Source of the DNA: Mycobacterium sp. AT1
GTDB taxonomy: Bacteria; Actinomycetota; Actinomycetes; Mycobacteriales; Mycobacteriaceae
Reading direction: 5' to 3'
Assembly (NCBI RefSeq): GCF_002043095.1
Contig: NZ_MVOC01000073.1
Span: 1-64,000 of the forward strand
DNA: 64,000 nucleotides
The notes under the pieces were generated by a model, which saw only the letters and a list, made by a program, of their open reading frames with translations, searched no databases and was not told the DNA's origin. This document shows, one piece after another, positions 1 through 8,645 of this stretch (the first letter of the stretch is position 1; each line of letters starts with the position of its first letter). The translations under genes were made by a program, and so were the position numbers.

Positions 1-14
1 AGAGCAATTGCTCT
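1..14. promoter_or_regulatory. Perfect 14-bp palindrome, probable TetR operator
   Basis: AGAGCAATTGCTCT reads the same on both strands and lies 14 nt before the GTG start chosen for the TetR gene. TetR repressors commonly bind a palindrome overlapping their own promoter, so this is a likely autoregulatory operator. It touches the window edge and may extend further left. Confidence 0.55.
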
Positions 15-28
15 GTTATCTTTTCGGC

Positions 29-670
29 GTGCCTCGCCCCCGGATCCACGACCGTGACACGGTCCTGGACGCAGCCGAGTCGCTCGCCGTCCGGACCGGC
101 CCGGCGGGTGTCACCACCCGAGCGGTCGCCGCCACCGCGGGCACGTCCAACGGCGCGATCTACCACAGCTTTCGGTCCAGGGGCGACCTGCTCGCGCAGA
201 CCTGGCTCCGCGCCGCCCGCGCCTTCCTCGACGTCCAAAACCAGTTGGTGGAGTCGGCTCTCGCCGAGGACGGCGCCGATCCGGTGTCGGCCGTCGTAGC
301 AGCGGCCGACGCACCCGCGGTGTTCTTCGGTCTCCATCCGCAGTCCTCGCGCCTGCTCCTACGGGTCGACCGCGACCAACTGCTCGGCGACGACCTGCCC
401 GACGACGTGGTCGCCGACCTTGCCGAGTTGGACCGCGCCCTGATCGGGTTGATGATTCGTCTTTCGACGCACCTGTGGAACCGCAAGGACGCCAAGGCCG
501 TCGACGCGATCACGCTGTGCATCGTCGACCTGCCCACCGCGATTCTGCTGTCTCGCAACAGGATCGAAGATCCGTGGGCCCGCAACCAACTCACGTCGGC
601 GGTACGCGCAGTGCTCGCCGACGGCCCGCCGCCCCCACCAACGAGGAGCAATCCATGCCCATCACCGTGA
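29..670 (+). CDS. TetR family transcriptional regulator
   Basis: A 213-aa protein read from the GTG at 29; a TTG at 8 would add 7 residues but lies inside the palindrome at 1-14. Residues about 5-50 form a TetR helix-turn-helix, including TTRAVAATAGTSNGAIYHSF, a typical recognition-helix region ending in a Y-H-x-F turn. The C-terminal part is an all-helical ligand domain of the usual size. The gene overlaps the downstream enoyl-CoA hydratase start by 16 nt, so the two are probably co-transcribed and the regulator may control that hydratase. The ligand cannot be inferred. Confidence 0.85.
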   Translation: MPRPRIHDRDTVLDAAESLAVRTGPAGVTTRAVAATAGTSNGAIYHSFRSRGDLLAQTWLRAARAFLDVQNQLVESALAEDGADPVSAVVAAADAPAVFFGLHPQSSRLLLRVDRDQLLGDDLPDDVVADLAELDRALIGLMIRLSTHLWNRKDAKAVDAITLCIVDLPTAILLSRNRIEDPWARNQLTSAVRAVLADGPPPPPTRSNPCPSP

Positions 671-1308
671 CCTACACCGACGCGATCGCCGTCCTCGATC
701 TCGGCGACGACGAGAACCGGTTCTCGCTCGGCGCGCTCGACGACATCGAGGGCCTGCTCGACGACGTCGTCTCCTCCGGGGCCGGCGGCCTGGTCACCAC
801 GGGCACCGGCAAGTTCTACTCCAACGGCCTCGACCTCGACTGGCTGCTGTCGCACGGCGACCAGATGCAGTCCTACGTCGGACGCGTGCACGCCCTCTTC
901 GCCCGTGTGCTGACGTGCCCGATGCCGACCGCCGCCGCACTCAACGGGCACGCCTTCGGCGCAGGCGCCATGCTCGCGATGGCCCACGACTTCCGCGTCA
1001 TGCGCGCCGATCGAGGCTTCTTCTGCTTTCCCGAGGTCGACATCCGCATCCCGTTCACCCCGGGCATGGCCGCGTTGATCCAGGCCAAGCTCACCCCCGC
1101 GGCCGCCGTGGCGTCGATGACCACCGGGCGCCGGTTCGGCGGCGGCGACGCACTGCACTTCGGCATCGTCGACGCGACCGCCGCCGAGGGTTCCGTCGTC
1201 GACGACGCGGTCGCCTCGCTCGGGCCGCTTGGCGGCAAGGACCCGGGCACCCTCGGCTCCATCAAGCAGACGATGTACGGCCCCGCCATCGCGGCGCTGG
1301 CATCCTGA
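655..1308 (+). CDS. Enoyl-CoA hydratase/isomerase family protein
   Basis: A 217-aa crotonase-fold protein. The ATG at 655 has AGGAG eight nt upstream. The oxyanion-hole segment GTGKFYSNGLDLDW is followed by a second crotonase motif with NGHAFGAGAMLAMAHDFR, the usual CoA-binding and active-site loop order. It is shorter than the usual 255-265 aa because the C-terminal helical part is reduced. Family members hydrate or isomerise acyl-CoA thioesters. The substrate is unknown. It is translationally overlapped by the upstream TetR gene. Confidence 0.8.
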   Translation: MPITVTYTDAIAVLDLGDDENRFSLGALDDIEGLLDDVVSSGAGGLVTTGTGKFYSNGLDLDWLLSHGDQMQSYVGRVHALFARVLTCPMPTAAALNGHAFGAGAMLAMAHDFRVMRADRGFFCFPEVDIRIPFTPGMAALIQAKLTPAAAVASMTTGRRFGGGDALHFGIVDATAAEGSVVDDAVASLGPLGGKDPGTLGSIKQTMYGPAIAALAS

Positions 1309-1309
1309 G

Positions 1310-2044
1310 TTACAGCATCGTCGGCCTGCCGAAGCTCGCCAGCACCCCCGGCGAATACAGCCCGCGTAGACGCTCCCCCGTGGGCTCCACCCCGGCGGCG
1401 GCGACCAAGTCGTCGGTCAGCTCGACGATCCTGGCCGAGTGAAGTGGAAACGGCACGTGCTCGTTGGGAACCCACCACGTGCGGCCGCCCTTGCGGGTGT
1501 GCGCGCCCCATCGGGCGGTCAACCACGTCTCCAGCGGCGTCGGCTCGACGACGGGCCCCACCTCAATGCCGACCCTGCAGCGCAATCCGCGGTGCGGCAG
1601 CAGGCGCACGCTGTCGTAGGTGATGCGGCGACCGTCGCGGGTCAACCGCATCTTCGCCCACGTGTACGGCGTGCCTAGCGCCGTGCGGGTAACCGGCACG
1701 ACGGCCAGCCGCGCGGTCTCCAATGAACGGAAGAGCACGCCGCGCCTGCCGTTGTCGTCGACGGAGTAGAGCCGCACATTGGTCTCGAGGAAGCGGCCGA
1801 AGTACGGAATGGCACGCGGAAAGCCCAGCGACAGTTGGCTCATCGCAAACGGCACCAAACCCACGCACGTCTGCCCGTCGCCGAAGACGTCGGGCCGGGC
1901 GCCGTCGGGAAACATGTGCGCGACGGCGCCCGGGTCGACCGGCCAGTGCACGAAGGTCAGGTCACCCCAGAACTGGCGCGTGAACACCGGCCGCGGCAGA
2001 GCGGGCGCGGTGACGGCGAATCCCTCGGGCAACGATTCCGGCAC
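1310..2044 (-). CDS. DUF2071 (YqjF-like) family protein
   Basis: A 244-aa soluble protein converging tail to tail with the hydratase, one nt apart. It shows the DUF2071 pattern: an N-terminal W-x-D-L-x-F-x-H-W-P segment (residues about 25-36), a central segment with N-V-R-L-Y-S-V-D-D, and a late W-G-x-H-T sequence. Family members are widespread in actinobacteria and their biochemical role is unknown; a structural relation to the acetoacetate decarboxylase fold has been proposed. It starts opposite the DUF3072 gene on the same strand and is probably monocistronic or the second gene of a small unit. Confidence 0.75.
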   Translation of the reverse strand: MPESLPEGFAVTAPALPRPVFTRQFWGDLTFVHWPVDPGAVAHMFPDGARPDVFGDGQTCVGLVPFAMSQLSLGFPRAIPYFGRFLETNVRLYSVDDNGRRGVLFRSLETARLAVVPVTRTALGTPYTWAKMRLTRDGRRITYDSVRLLPHRGLRCRVGIEVGPVVEPTPLETWLTARWGAHTRKGGRTWWVPNEHVPFPLHSARIVELTDDLVAAAGVEPTGERLRGLYSPGVLASFGRPTML

Positions 2045-2060
2045 ACTGCCAATCGTGTCA

Positions 2061-2285
2061 CTAACTGCTGGCGCCGCGGCCGGTCTGTTGCTGCAGTTCG
2101 TCGATCATGTCCGACGCGGCCGCCTTGGTCAGGTCGTCGGGCACCTCCCGCCCGGCTTCCTGGGCCAACGTGTTCAGATAACTGCGCTGCGGACCGGTCA
2201 TCGGCTCGTCACCGGTAACCCATTCCGACGTGTCCTTCTCAGCGGTTTCGTTCGGCGCCTGTTGCGCATCGTCGCTCACTGACAT
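2061..2285 (-). CDS. DUF3072 family small protein
   Basis: A 74-aa acidic protein. The ATG at 2285 is preceded by GGAGGTG, a strong ribosome binding site, so the longer reading frame upstream is not used. The core MTGPQRSYLNTLAQEAG, then LTKAAASDMIDELQ and TGRG, is the DUF3072 signature found across actinobacteria. The function is unknown; the motif resembles small proteins that pair with a partner, but no partner is evident. Confidence 0.75.
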   Translation of the reverse strand: MSVSDDAQQAPNETAEKDTSEWVTGDEPMTGPQRSYLNTLAQEAGREVPDDLTKAAASDMIDELQQQTGRGASS

Positions 2286-2374
2286 CACCTCCACGCTGGG
2301 AATATCCGTCGCACGTCTGTTCGAAACCTGCCGCGAGCAGTTTCCCGTGCCTCGCACAGGGGCATCCCCGAACA

Positions 2375-2599
2375 GTGCCGACCGACGAGGAACCCGCCAC
2401 CCCCGACAAGGACGTCAGGCTCGTCCGCCTGACGGCGGGCGGTCCCATGATGGTGCAGGGTCCGGTACGCGTCGAGACGCCCGACGGGTCGGCCGTCGAA
2501 TCCGATCGGTTCATGGTGGCGATCTGCACCTGTCGACGCAGCAAGACCTATCCGCTGTGCGACACCAGTCACCGCAAGAAACGCCGTCCGACCCCCTGA
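2375..2599 (+). CDS. CDGSH-type iron-sulfur domain protein
   Basis: A 74-aa protein from a GTG start. The second half contains C-T-C-R-R-S-K-T-Y-P-L-C-D-T-S-H, the three-Cys-one-His pattern that binds a 2Fe-2S cluster in CDGSH (mitoNEET-like) proteins. Bacterial stand-alone CDGSH proteins are thought to act in redox sensing or electron transfer. It is divergent from the DUF3072 gene and upstream of a ferritin-like gene, which suggests iron or redox homeostasis (inference). Confidence 0.75.
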   Translation: MPTDEEPATPDKDVRLVRLTAGGPMMVQGPVRVETPDGSAVESDRFMVAICTCRRSKTYPLCDTSHRKKRRPTP

Positions 2600-2712
2600 G
2601 ACCTGGCCCACAATGCCGCGTCGAGGCGATTACCAGATCGTGCGACGGGTACGCAACTTGGGTAGGTGCACCCCGCGCCGAGACACATCAACGCCGAAGG
2701 GGCGAACCCAAT

Positions 2713-3672
2713 ATGACCATCACCACCAATACCTTGATCGCACAGTTGCGTGCGCTGCTCGACCTGACCAACACCGAGATTCAGGTTGCCGAGACCCGCG
2801 TTGCCCAGGCCCGCACCGAGGCCGTCCGACGCGAACTGACTCAGAATGCCCAGAACGGTCGCGACCGCGCCGAGGCCATCGAGAAGGCGATCCGCCAGCT
2901 TGGCGGCCGTCCCGACGTCATCGGTCCGTTCCTGGGCCGTGCCGCCGCCGCCGTCAAGGCCCTCACCGAGCAGGCGCAGCCGTTCGACGAGGCGCTGCTC
3001 GGCGATCTCGCGCTCGAGCACCAGCTGTTCGATCGCGCGCGCTACGTGAAGGCGCTCGCCGTCGCCGCCCAGGAGTCCGACGTCGAGGCGCTCGCGTCAC
3101 GGCTCATCACCGCCCACGCGGCGACCGTCGACTGGCTGACCACCGTTCTCGCCGAAGACGCCCTCGGCGGACCGGCCGCTCTGCGCCGGACCCCGCTGCA
3201 GGCCGCCGCCGGAACCGCCATCCAACTGGTGAACGTGCCGGTCAACTGGTCGGTTCGCAGCTTGGACAAGGCCGTGGACACCGTGCGTGCCACGCCGCTG
3301 GCCGTCAGCGAATTGATCAACCGCGGCAAGCGCGTTGGCGACGTCGCCAGCAAGACCGTGTCGGCGTCGCGGGACGCCGCACTCGAGACCGCGGAAGCCG
3401 TCATCCGCGAGGGCGGCGCGGAGCGTGCCGCCGACGTCCTGCACTCCGCGCGCACCGCCACGGGCTCGCTCGACTCGAGCGAACTGCCGGTCGACGGCTA
3501 CGACGAGCTGAACGTATCCGAGGCCGTCAGCGAGATCAAGGCGTTGACCAACCCCGCCGACGTCCGCGCGATCCTCGCCTACGAAGAGGCTCACAAGGCC
3601 CGTCAGGGTGTCGTGTCGGCAGCCCAGACCCGCATCGCCGGCATCGCTCAGGAAGTCGTCGGCATCAGCTGA
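2713..3672 (+). CDS. Ferritin-like helical protein
   Basis: A 319-aa protein starting at the ATG at 2713. Residues 1-150 are long amphipathic helices rich in Ala, Glu and Gln, with DNxE-type acidic positions such as TNTEIQVAETR and EHQLFDRARY, which fits the ferritin-like/DUF892-like annotation seen in mycobacteria. The C-terminal half is also helical, with a Val-Asn-rich amphipathic stretch near residues 170-200 of unclear role. No signal peptide is seen. A hairpin terminator follows at once. The metal-binding role is inferred only. Confidence 0.6.
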   Translation: MTITTNTLIAQLRALLDLTNTEIQVAETRVAQARTEAVRRELTQNAQNGRDRAEAIEKAIRQLGGRPDVIGPFLGRAAAAVKALTEQAQPFDEALLGDLALEHQLFDRARYVKALAVAAQESDVEALASRLITAHAATVDWLTTVLAEDALGGPAALRRTPLQAAAGTAIQLVNVPVNWSVRSLDKAVDTVRATPLAVSELINRGKRVGDVASKTVSASRDAALETAEAVIREGGAERAADVLHSARTATGSLDSSELPVDGYDELNVSEAVSEIKALTNPADVRAILAYEEAHKARQGVVSAAQTRIAGIAQEVVGIS

Positions 3673-3684
3673 CCCATGCACGTG

Positions 3685-3719
3685 CGAAGCCCCGTGGTCC
3701 GTCGGATCGCGGGGCTTCG
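3685..3719. terminator. Bidirectional hairpin terminator
   Basis: CGAAGCCCC (3685-3693) pairs with CGGGGCTTCG-type sequence (3711-3719), a GC-rich stem without a T run. It sits between the convergent ends of the ferritin-like gene and the aldo/keto reductase, so it probably serves both. Confidence 0.6.
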
Positions 3720-3726
3720 TCGTACG

Positions 3727-4836
3727 TCATGTGTTGTCCGGCAACCAGTTTCGGATGGCAGGTCGATAGCCTGCCGGCTGGTCGCCGACCTTGACACCCG
3801 GACTGATCAGTTGACCCTGGTATTCGGGAGTGAACATCCGGTACACCGACTCGGGCGCCACGGCGCTTGCCTCGTCGAGTTTCGCCCGCAGCTCGGCAGG
3901 CAGTTCGAAGTCAAGTGCCGCCATGGTGGACCCGAGCTGATCGGAACTGCTCGCCCCGACGATCGCCGAGGAGATGCCGGGCTGGGTGGCCACCCAGTTG
4001 ACGGCGACCTGCGCCATCGTCACACCCAACTCGTCGGCCACCGTCTCCAGCGGTTCGAGCAGTTGCCAATCCCTTTCCGTCAGTGGAAGACCCGACCCGC
4101 CAGGAGTACTCAACCGGCCGTCGCCGGTGATTCCATGCGTGGAGTCGTGGCGGTACTTGCCGCTGAGGAAGCCACCACCGAGCGGGCTCCACGCCGTGAG
4201 TCCTAGGCCGAGCGTCTGCGCCATCGGGACGTGTTCCACCTCGATCTGACGTTCCACCAGCGAGTACGGCAATTGCAAGTTGATCATCGGCGGCGACGAT
4301 TGCGCCCTCGCCAACGTCTGCGCCTGCGCCGCATACCAACTCGGCACGTCCGACAAGCCGGCGTAGCGAATCTTGCCCGCCCGCACCAGATCGTCGAACG
4401 TGCGCAGGACCTCCTCGACCGGTGTCAGCCGATCCCAGGTGTGCAGCAGGAACAGGTCTACGTAGTCAGTTCGCAAGCGGCGCAACGAGTCCTCGAGGGC
4501 ACGGATCATGTGCTTGCGGCCGTTGCCACCCGCATTCGGGTCACCGGGGGCCACGCTGTTGGTGAACTTGGTGGTCAGCACCACCCGGTCGCGCACCTTG
4601 GCCTCGGCGATGAGCGTGCCCAGGATCGTCTCGCTCTCACCGGCGGTGTAGAAGTCCGCGGTGTCGACGAAGTTCCCGCCGTCCTCGAGGTAGCGACGGA
4701 AGATGGGCCGACTCTCGTCGAGGGACTTGCCGTAGGCGGCGTGATAGCCGCCGGTGCCGAAGTTCATGGTGCCCAACGCCAGGCGGCTCACGCGAAGGCC
4801 CGACGTGCCGAGAAGGTAGTACTGATCGAGTGCCAT
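3727..4836 (-). CDS. Aldo/keto reductase
   Basis: A 369-aa NAD(P)H-dependent oxidoreductase. The (beta/alpha)8 signatures are present: the N-terminal G-T-S-G-L-R-V-S-x-L-x-L-G-T-M-N-F-G start, the catalytic Asp and Tyr in DTADFYTAGESE, the YVDLFLLHTWD segment with the active-site His, the GLSDVPSW strand, and the C-terminal cofactor loop SSAIVGASSSDQL. The substrate is unknown; this subgroup reduces aldehydes or ketones. It is transcribed away from the divergent arginase-family gene with about 100 nt between starts. Confidence 0.9.
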   Translation of the reverse strand: MALDQYYLLGTSGLRVSRLALGTMNFGTGGYHAAYGKSLDESRPIFRRYLEDGGNFVDTADFYTAGESETILGTLIAEAKVRDRVVLTTKFTNSVAPGDPNAGGNGRKHMIRALEDSLRRLRTDYVDLFLLHTWDRLTPVEEVLRTFDDLVRAGKIRYAGLSDVPSWYAAQAQTLARAQSSPPMINLQLPYSLVERQIEVEHVPMAQTLGLGLTAWSPLGGGFLSGKYRHDSTHGITGDGRLSTPGGSGLPLTERDWQLLEPLETVADELGVTMAQVAVNWVATQPGISSAIVGASSSDQLGSTMAALDFELPAELRAKLDEASAVAPESVYRMFTPEYQGQLISPGVKVGDQPAGYRPAIRNWLPDNT

Positions 4837-4936
4837 GACGTCAGCCTGCCCATCCAAAAATGGACCCGCAAGTCCACAATTACCAGGCGTTTTAATGCGT
4901 GGCGCCGCGCACGACGCGATCACTAGCATTCCCGAC

Positions 4937-5764
4937 ATGTCGGCACGCGATCTCGGGCTCTTGGTGTTCGTCGGACCCACCGGTGACCACAACGACCGCG
5001 GCATGGCGGGTGCGCCGATCGTCGGCCAAGAGCTGAGCCGGCGCCTCGGTCTCGAGCCGACCGTAATCGGCGAACCACGACCGGCGACCTCGGCCCCGTG
5101 GGAGCAGGCCCTGCCCGCCGCCCTTCCCGGGCTCACCGAGTTACGAGATGCCCACGGCCACATGCTGTCTCGGGGCCACGTGCCGGTGCTGGCGGCGTCG
5201 CGATGTGCCGCGTCCCTGGCGACGTTGCCAAACGTCGCCACGCTGCGCCCGGATGCCGTCGTGGTGTGGTTCGACGCCCACGCCGATCTCAACACCCCGG
5301 CCGGCTCGACGACCGGTTACCTCGGCGGGCTGGTCCTCAGCGCGGCCGTCGGCTGGTGGGACTCCGGTCTGGGGTCAGGGCTAGTGCCCGACCGCATCGT
5401 GCTTGGCGGGACTCGTGATCTGGACCCTCCCGAGCAGGCCCTCGTCGACGAGGGAACCGTCAAGCTCGCCGCAGGCCCGCACCTGATGGACCGGCTCGAC
5501 CACTACGTCGGCGACGCACCCGTCTACTTCCACCTCGACTGCGACGTCCTCGAACCGGGCACGGTGCCCACCGACTACCGCGTGCCGGGCGGGCTCGACC
5601 TCGACGCCCTGGCCGCCGTCGCCCGTCGCCTGGGCCGCAATGACGTCGTCGGCGTCGAGATCGCCGAGTTCGAAGCCGCCGACCCCGACGACCACACCGA
5701 CTACGTCCGACCACTGGTGGACGCCCTGATGCCGCTATGGGCGCCGGCGAACACGCCCCTCTGA
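4937..5764 (+). CDS. Arginase/agmatinase family ureohydrolase
   Basis: A 275-aa protein. The ATG at 4937 begins at MSARDLG; longer versions would run into the promoter region shared with the aldo/keto reductase. Dinuclear manganese ligands are recognisable in WFDAHADLNTP (the DAHAD motif) and in HLDCDVLEPG (the D-x-D motif). The HAH-type element near residues 80-90 is less clear. Family enzymes hydrolyse guanidino groups to urea or related products. Arginine, agmatine and formiminoglutamate are all possible substrates. The first metal-ligand His is not certain, so activity should not be assumed. Confidence 0.8.
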   Translation: MSARDLGLLVFVGPTGDHNDRGMAGAPIVGQELSRRLGLEPTVIGEPRPATSAPWEQALPAALPGLTELRDAHGHMLSRGHVPVLAASRCAASLATLPNVATLRPDAVVVWFDAHADLNTPAGSTTGYLGGLVLSAAVGWWDSGLGSGLVPDRIVLGGTRDLDPPEQALVDEGTVKLAAGPHLMDRLDHYVGDAPVYFHLDCDVLEPGTVPTDYRVPGGLDLDALAAVARRLGRNDVVGVEIAEFEAADPDDHTDYVRPLVDALMPLWAPANTPL

Positions 5765-5776
5765 TAGAAAGCAGAG

Positions 5777-6154
5777 ATGGCAGTCACCAGCAGGTCCCGC
5801 AAGAGACGTCACCGGCTAGTGCTGCCCGCCGTTGCCCTCGCGTGCCTGGCGGCACCGAGCGGCGTCGCGCACGCCTCGCCCGTCTTCGACGTGGACGCCT
5901 ACGCCCAATGCACCACGACGGCGCCCCCTCCTGACCAGGACGTCGACGGTTTCGTCAGCGCGTGCTGCCTCCAATATGCGGGCGTTCCAGCCCCCACCAG
6001 GTTCGGCATGGGCTGCGCCGCACCGATGAGAGCCGACGCGGGCCCCGACGAGCGGCCGCTGATCGTGCTCCCGTCGCGAGCCCTTCCCGACGAGCAGGCC
6101 GACGCCGACCTCAACGGTCTGATCGACATGCCCGTCCCCGAGCCGCGGCCCTAA
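5777..6154 (+). CDS. Small exported protein of unknown function
   Basis: A 125-aa protein with a basic N-terminus (SRSRKRRHR), a hydrophobic stretch LVLPAVALACLAAP, and a likely signal peptidase site after AHA or HAS. The mature part has four Cys, including an adjacent Cys pair, which suggests disulfides, and is acidic and proline-rich at the end. It starts 12 nt after the arginase-family gene and may share its transcript. The last 4 nt overlap the convergent secreted protein. The family is not recognised. Confidence 0.7.
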   Translation: MAVTSRSRKRRHRLVLPAVALACLAAPSGVAHASPVFDVDAYAQCTTTAPPPDQDVDGFVSACCLQYAGVPAPTRFGMGCAAPMRADAGPDERPLIVLPSRALPDEQADADLNGLIDMPVPEPRP

Positions 6155-6834
6155 CCCGCAGGCGGCGGGGGCGGAGGCGGCAGGATGAGGCCGGGAGGCG
6201 GCGTCGGACCGTCCGCCGGGTCCGGCAGGAACTGCACCAATCCCGGTGGGATGACGGTCCCTGGCGGGGGTGCGGTACCCGGCAGCGGCTCACCGAGCTG
6301 CTGCTGCGGGGCCTGCCCGAGCCCGCCGTAGGTTCTGCCGTCGCGCTGCAAGTCGATCCACCGGCCAAACCAGATCCCCTTGCGGACGTCAGCGTTCTCG
6401 TCGCCCGGCGCGACCCCAAACTGAGTCCCCTGCCCCGGCGCCGACGGCACGTCGTTGAGTTGCTGAGCACCGTAGCCGTTGTTGAACACGTTGAGGTTCG
6501 GCACGGCGCCCGTGCCGCCGTTGGGTGCCTCGGGGACCGGGTTCTGGCCCAGCAGGCTGTTCTGGTCGAGGCCCACGACCGACGGGGCGCCGAGTGCACC
6601 GGGCACCGCAGGCGCGTTGTTCTGCGCCAGCACGTCGAGCCCCGTCGGACCCAGCGCCCCAAGCCCTGGCACCGTTGGCCCAGGAGGCGGTGGGAGGGCG
6701 GGGTCCCCGGGAACCGGAAGCGGTTCGGGGGGAAGGTCGTCGGCCACGGCGGTCGCCGGGAAGGCGACCGCCGCTCCGACGGCAGCCAGGCCACACACCG
6801 TGGCGACGATGCGATGTCGGTCAATCATTGCCAT
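6151..6834 (-). CDS. Proline-rich secreted protein
   Basis: A 227-aa protein with a signal peptide (VCGLAAVGAAVAFPATAVA, cleavage before DD). The mature chain is rich in Pro, Gly and Asn, with PPPPGPT near the start and a run of eight prolines near the C-terminus. A central segment ENADVRKGIWFGRWIDLQRD is the only globular-looking part. It lies downstream of two MspA-family porin genes on the same strand with about 40 nt spacing and could be an envelope partner (inference). The function is unknown. Confidence 0.7.
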   Translation of the reverse strand: MAMIDRHRIVATVCGLAAVGAAVAFPATAVADDLPPEPLPVPGDPALPPPPGPTVPGLGALGPTGLDVLAQNNAPAVPGALGAPSVVGLDQNSLLGQNPVPEAPNGGTGAVPNLNVFNNGYGAQQLNDVPSAPGQGTQFGVAPGDENADVRKGIWFGRWIDLQRDGRTYGGLGQAPQQQLGEPLPGTAPPPGTVIPPGLVQFLPDPADGPTPPPGLILPPPPPPPAG

Positions 6835-6872
6835 GTGCCTCGTCCTTGGTGTGGTAGCCGGAAGGTGTTGCG

Positions 6873-7577
6873 TCAGACGGACTTCGTGATGCCGTAGTAG
6901 GCCACCACGTCGTCGGTGTCCGTCGTCGAGCTCGTCAGCGTGGCGTAGGACCGCAGGAACGACTGTCCGACACACCCGTCGACCTTGACGTGGGTGTCCT
7001 TCAGCGTCACGCGCACCGGGGCTGCCTTGAACGTCTTCTTGTCCACGGCCACCGTCGACACCGTGCCCGGCTTGGGGTGGATCTCGATGGTGCCCGACAG
7101 CGGGAACGACACGCTACCGAGGCCGACGCCGTTGAGGGCGCCGCCTGCGGTGTTGAGTCCCACGCCGACGTTGATGCCGGCCTGGCCGATGAGGCGGACC
7201 TGGCCCAGCTCGATGCCGCAGCCGATCTGGTAGCCCGCCTCCAGCGTGCCACCGGCCAGCGTGGTCTTGCCCTTGCCGGTGACGGTGCCGGTGAACGTGC
7301 CGCCAACCAGGTATTCACGGGACGACAGCGCCGTGGTCAGCGGTGCGACGGGAAGTTCGGACTCGTTGGTCGCGGCGACGGTCAGGGTCCAGCCGTCCGG
7401 GGTGGTGACGACACCAGGCTCGGACGAGCCGACGATCCCGTTGTCCGGCAACGGACCTGGGTCACCGACCGGGGCGACGGCGGGGTCCGGCGGTGGCGGG
7501 TCGGCCAGGGCGACGGGCGCGGCGCCCATCGAGAACAGCATGCAAGCCGTAGCCAGCAGGGCAACACGATTCAACAT
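6873..7577 (-). CDS. MspA family outer-membrane porin (copy 1)
   Basis: A 234-aa protein with a 25-residue signal peptide ending ALA. It has a Pro-rich linker (residues 26-55) and then the MspA fold: DGWTLTVAATNESELPVAPL, SSREYLVGGTFTG, GYQIGCGIELGQ, and a C-terminal segment with SFLRSYATLTSS and a final Y-Y-G. MspA-type octamers form the main hydrophilic channel of the mycomembrane. Compared with classical MspA (about 211 aa precursor) it has an extra N-terminal Pro-rich extension. It is second in a tandem pair with the gene at 7615-8292. Confidence 0.9.
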   Translation of the reverse strand: MLNRVALLATACMLFSMGAAPVALADPPPPDPAVAPVGDPGPLPDNGIVGSSEPGVVTTPDGWTLTVAATNESELPVAPLTTALSSREYLVGGTFTGTVTGKGKTTLAGGTLEAGYQIGCGIELGQVRLIGQAGINVGVGLNTAGGALNGVGLGSVSFPLSGTIEIHPKPGTVSTVAVDKKTFKAAPVRVTLKDTHVKVDGCVGQSFLRSYATLTSSTTDTDDVVAYYGITKSV

Positions 7578-7614
7578 GGCAAAGCCTTTCGAGTTCGGGG
7601 AGGGCGGCTGGCTG

Positions 7615-8292
7615 CTAGACGGACTTGGTGACGCCGAGGTAGGTGATGACGTCGTCGGTGTTGTCGGTCGAGCTGGTCAGCGTGGCGTAGGAGCGGATGA
7701 ACGACTGTCCCGCGCACTGGTCGGTCTTGACGCGCACCCCGGTGAGGGTGATGCGGGTCGAGGTTCCCTTGAAGGACTTCTTGTCCAGCGCCACGGTGGT
7801 GACGGTGCCCGGCTTCAGATACACCTTGCCCTGCAGGCTGATTCCCGCGCTGAACGAGGGGGCACCCAATGCTCCGAAACCGGGCGTGATGCTCGCGCCC
7901 GGGTTGATCTCGGTCTCGTCGGAGATGATGCCGCAGCCGATCTGCTCGCCGGCTTCCATCGTGCCGCCGGCCAGCTTCGTCTTGCCGCCACCGGTGATCG
8001 TTCCGGTGAACGTTCCCGAGATGAGGTACTCGCGAGACGAGATGGCGGTAGTCAGCGGGGCCACCGGCAGCTGCGTCTCGTTGCTTCCGACGACGTTGAG
8101 CGTCCAGCCGTCGGGGGTGGTCAGGATTCCCGGGGCTGCCGACGGAACGCCGCCGTTGTCCGGTGGGGGGACGGGGGCGCCAACGGGCTGCACGGCGGGG
8201 TCCGGTGCCGGCGGATCGGCGAGCGCTACGGGCGCCGTCCCGACCGGGATGGCAATGCAAATAGCTGCCAGCGTCGCAAAACGGTTCAACAT
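7615..8292 (-). CDS. MspA family outer-membrane porin (copy 2)
   Basis: A 225-aa paralogue of the neighbour, starting at MLNRF. The signal peptide is followed by the same Pro-rich linker (DPPAPDPAVQPVGAPVPPP) and the core blocks DGWTLNVVGSNETQLPVAPL, SSREYLISGTFTG and SFIRSYATLTSS. A stretch around residues 130-160 differs most from copy 1; in MspA this region covers the channel-lining strands, so the two pores may differ in selectivity (inference). It is 37 nt upstream of copy 1 and first in the operon. Confidence 0.9.
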   Translation of the reverse strand: MLNRFATLAAICIAIPVGTAPVALADPPAPDPAVQPVGAPVPPPDNGGVPSAAPGILTTPDGWTLNVVGSNETQLPVAPLTTAISSREYLISGTFTGTITGGGKTKLAGGTMEAGEQIGCGIISDETEINPGASITPGFGALGAPSFSAGISLQGKVYLKPGTVTTVALDKKSFKGTSTRITLTGVRVKTDQCAGQSFIRSYATLTSSTDNTDDVITYLGVTKSV

Positions 8293-8645
8293 GAGTGAAT
8301 CGGCGCCTCTCGTGGTCGAAATCTCAAGCAGATAACGGATCTGTCGCGGCGAAGCATCCAATGGTCGGGTTTCCACGCGGTGAACGGAAGGCCAACGGTT
8401 GCCGCCGCGTTTCCGTCCAGCGTGCGCCGTCACGAAGGCCCCGAAAGCGTTGAGTCACAGGCAATTACGTTCCCGGGAATCTCACAGCCCGGGTTGGTCG
8501 GATGGATCGGCGTTGGACGGCGGGCGTTGGTCGGCCGTTCACCAGCTGGACGCTTGACTGGCCAACGGTGGCCGTTGGCACCCGAAAGACGGGATCGTCG
8601 GCCTTCCCTGGTTCGACTGCGACACCGACCACCTTGGAGGAAGCC
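8293..8645. promoter_or_regulatory. Divergent intergenic region between porin and secreted-protein genes
   Basis: There is no convincing gene in these 353 bp. It should hold the promoter of the porin operon and of the gene at 8646. A short inverted repeat, GCCAACGG and CCGTTGGC around a 3-nt centre, lies at 8561-8579, and a half site GGCCAACGGTTGCC lies near 8390. A regulator site is possible but not shown. Confidence 0.4.
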
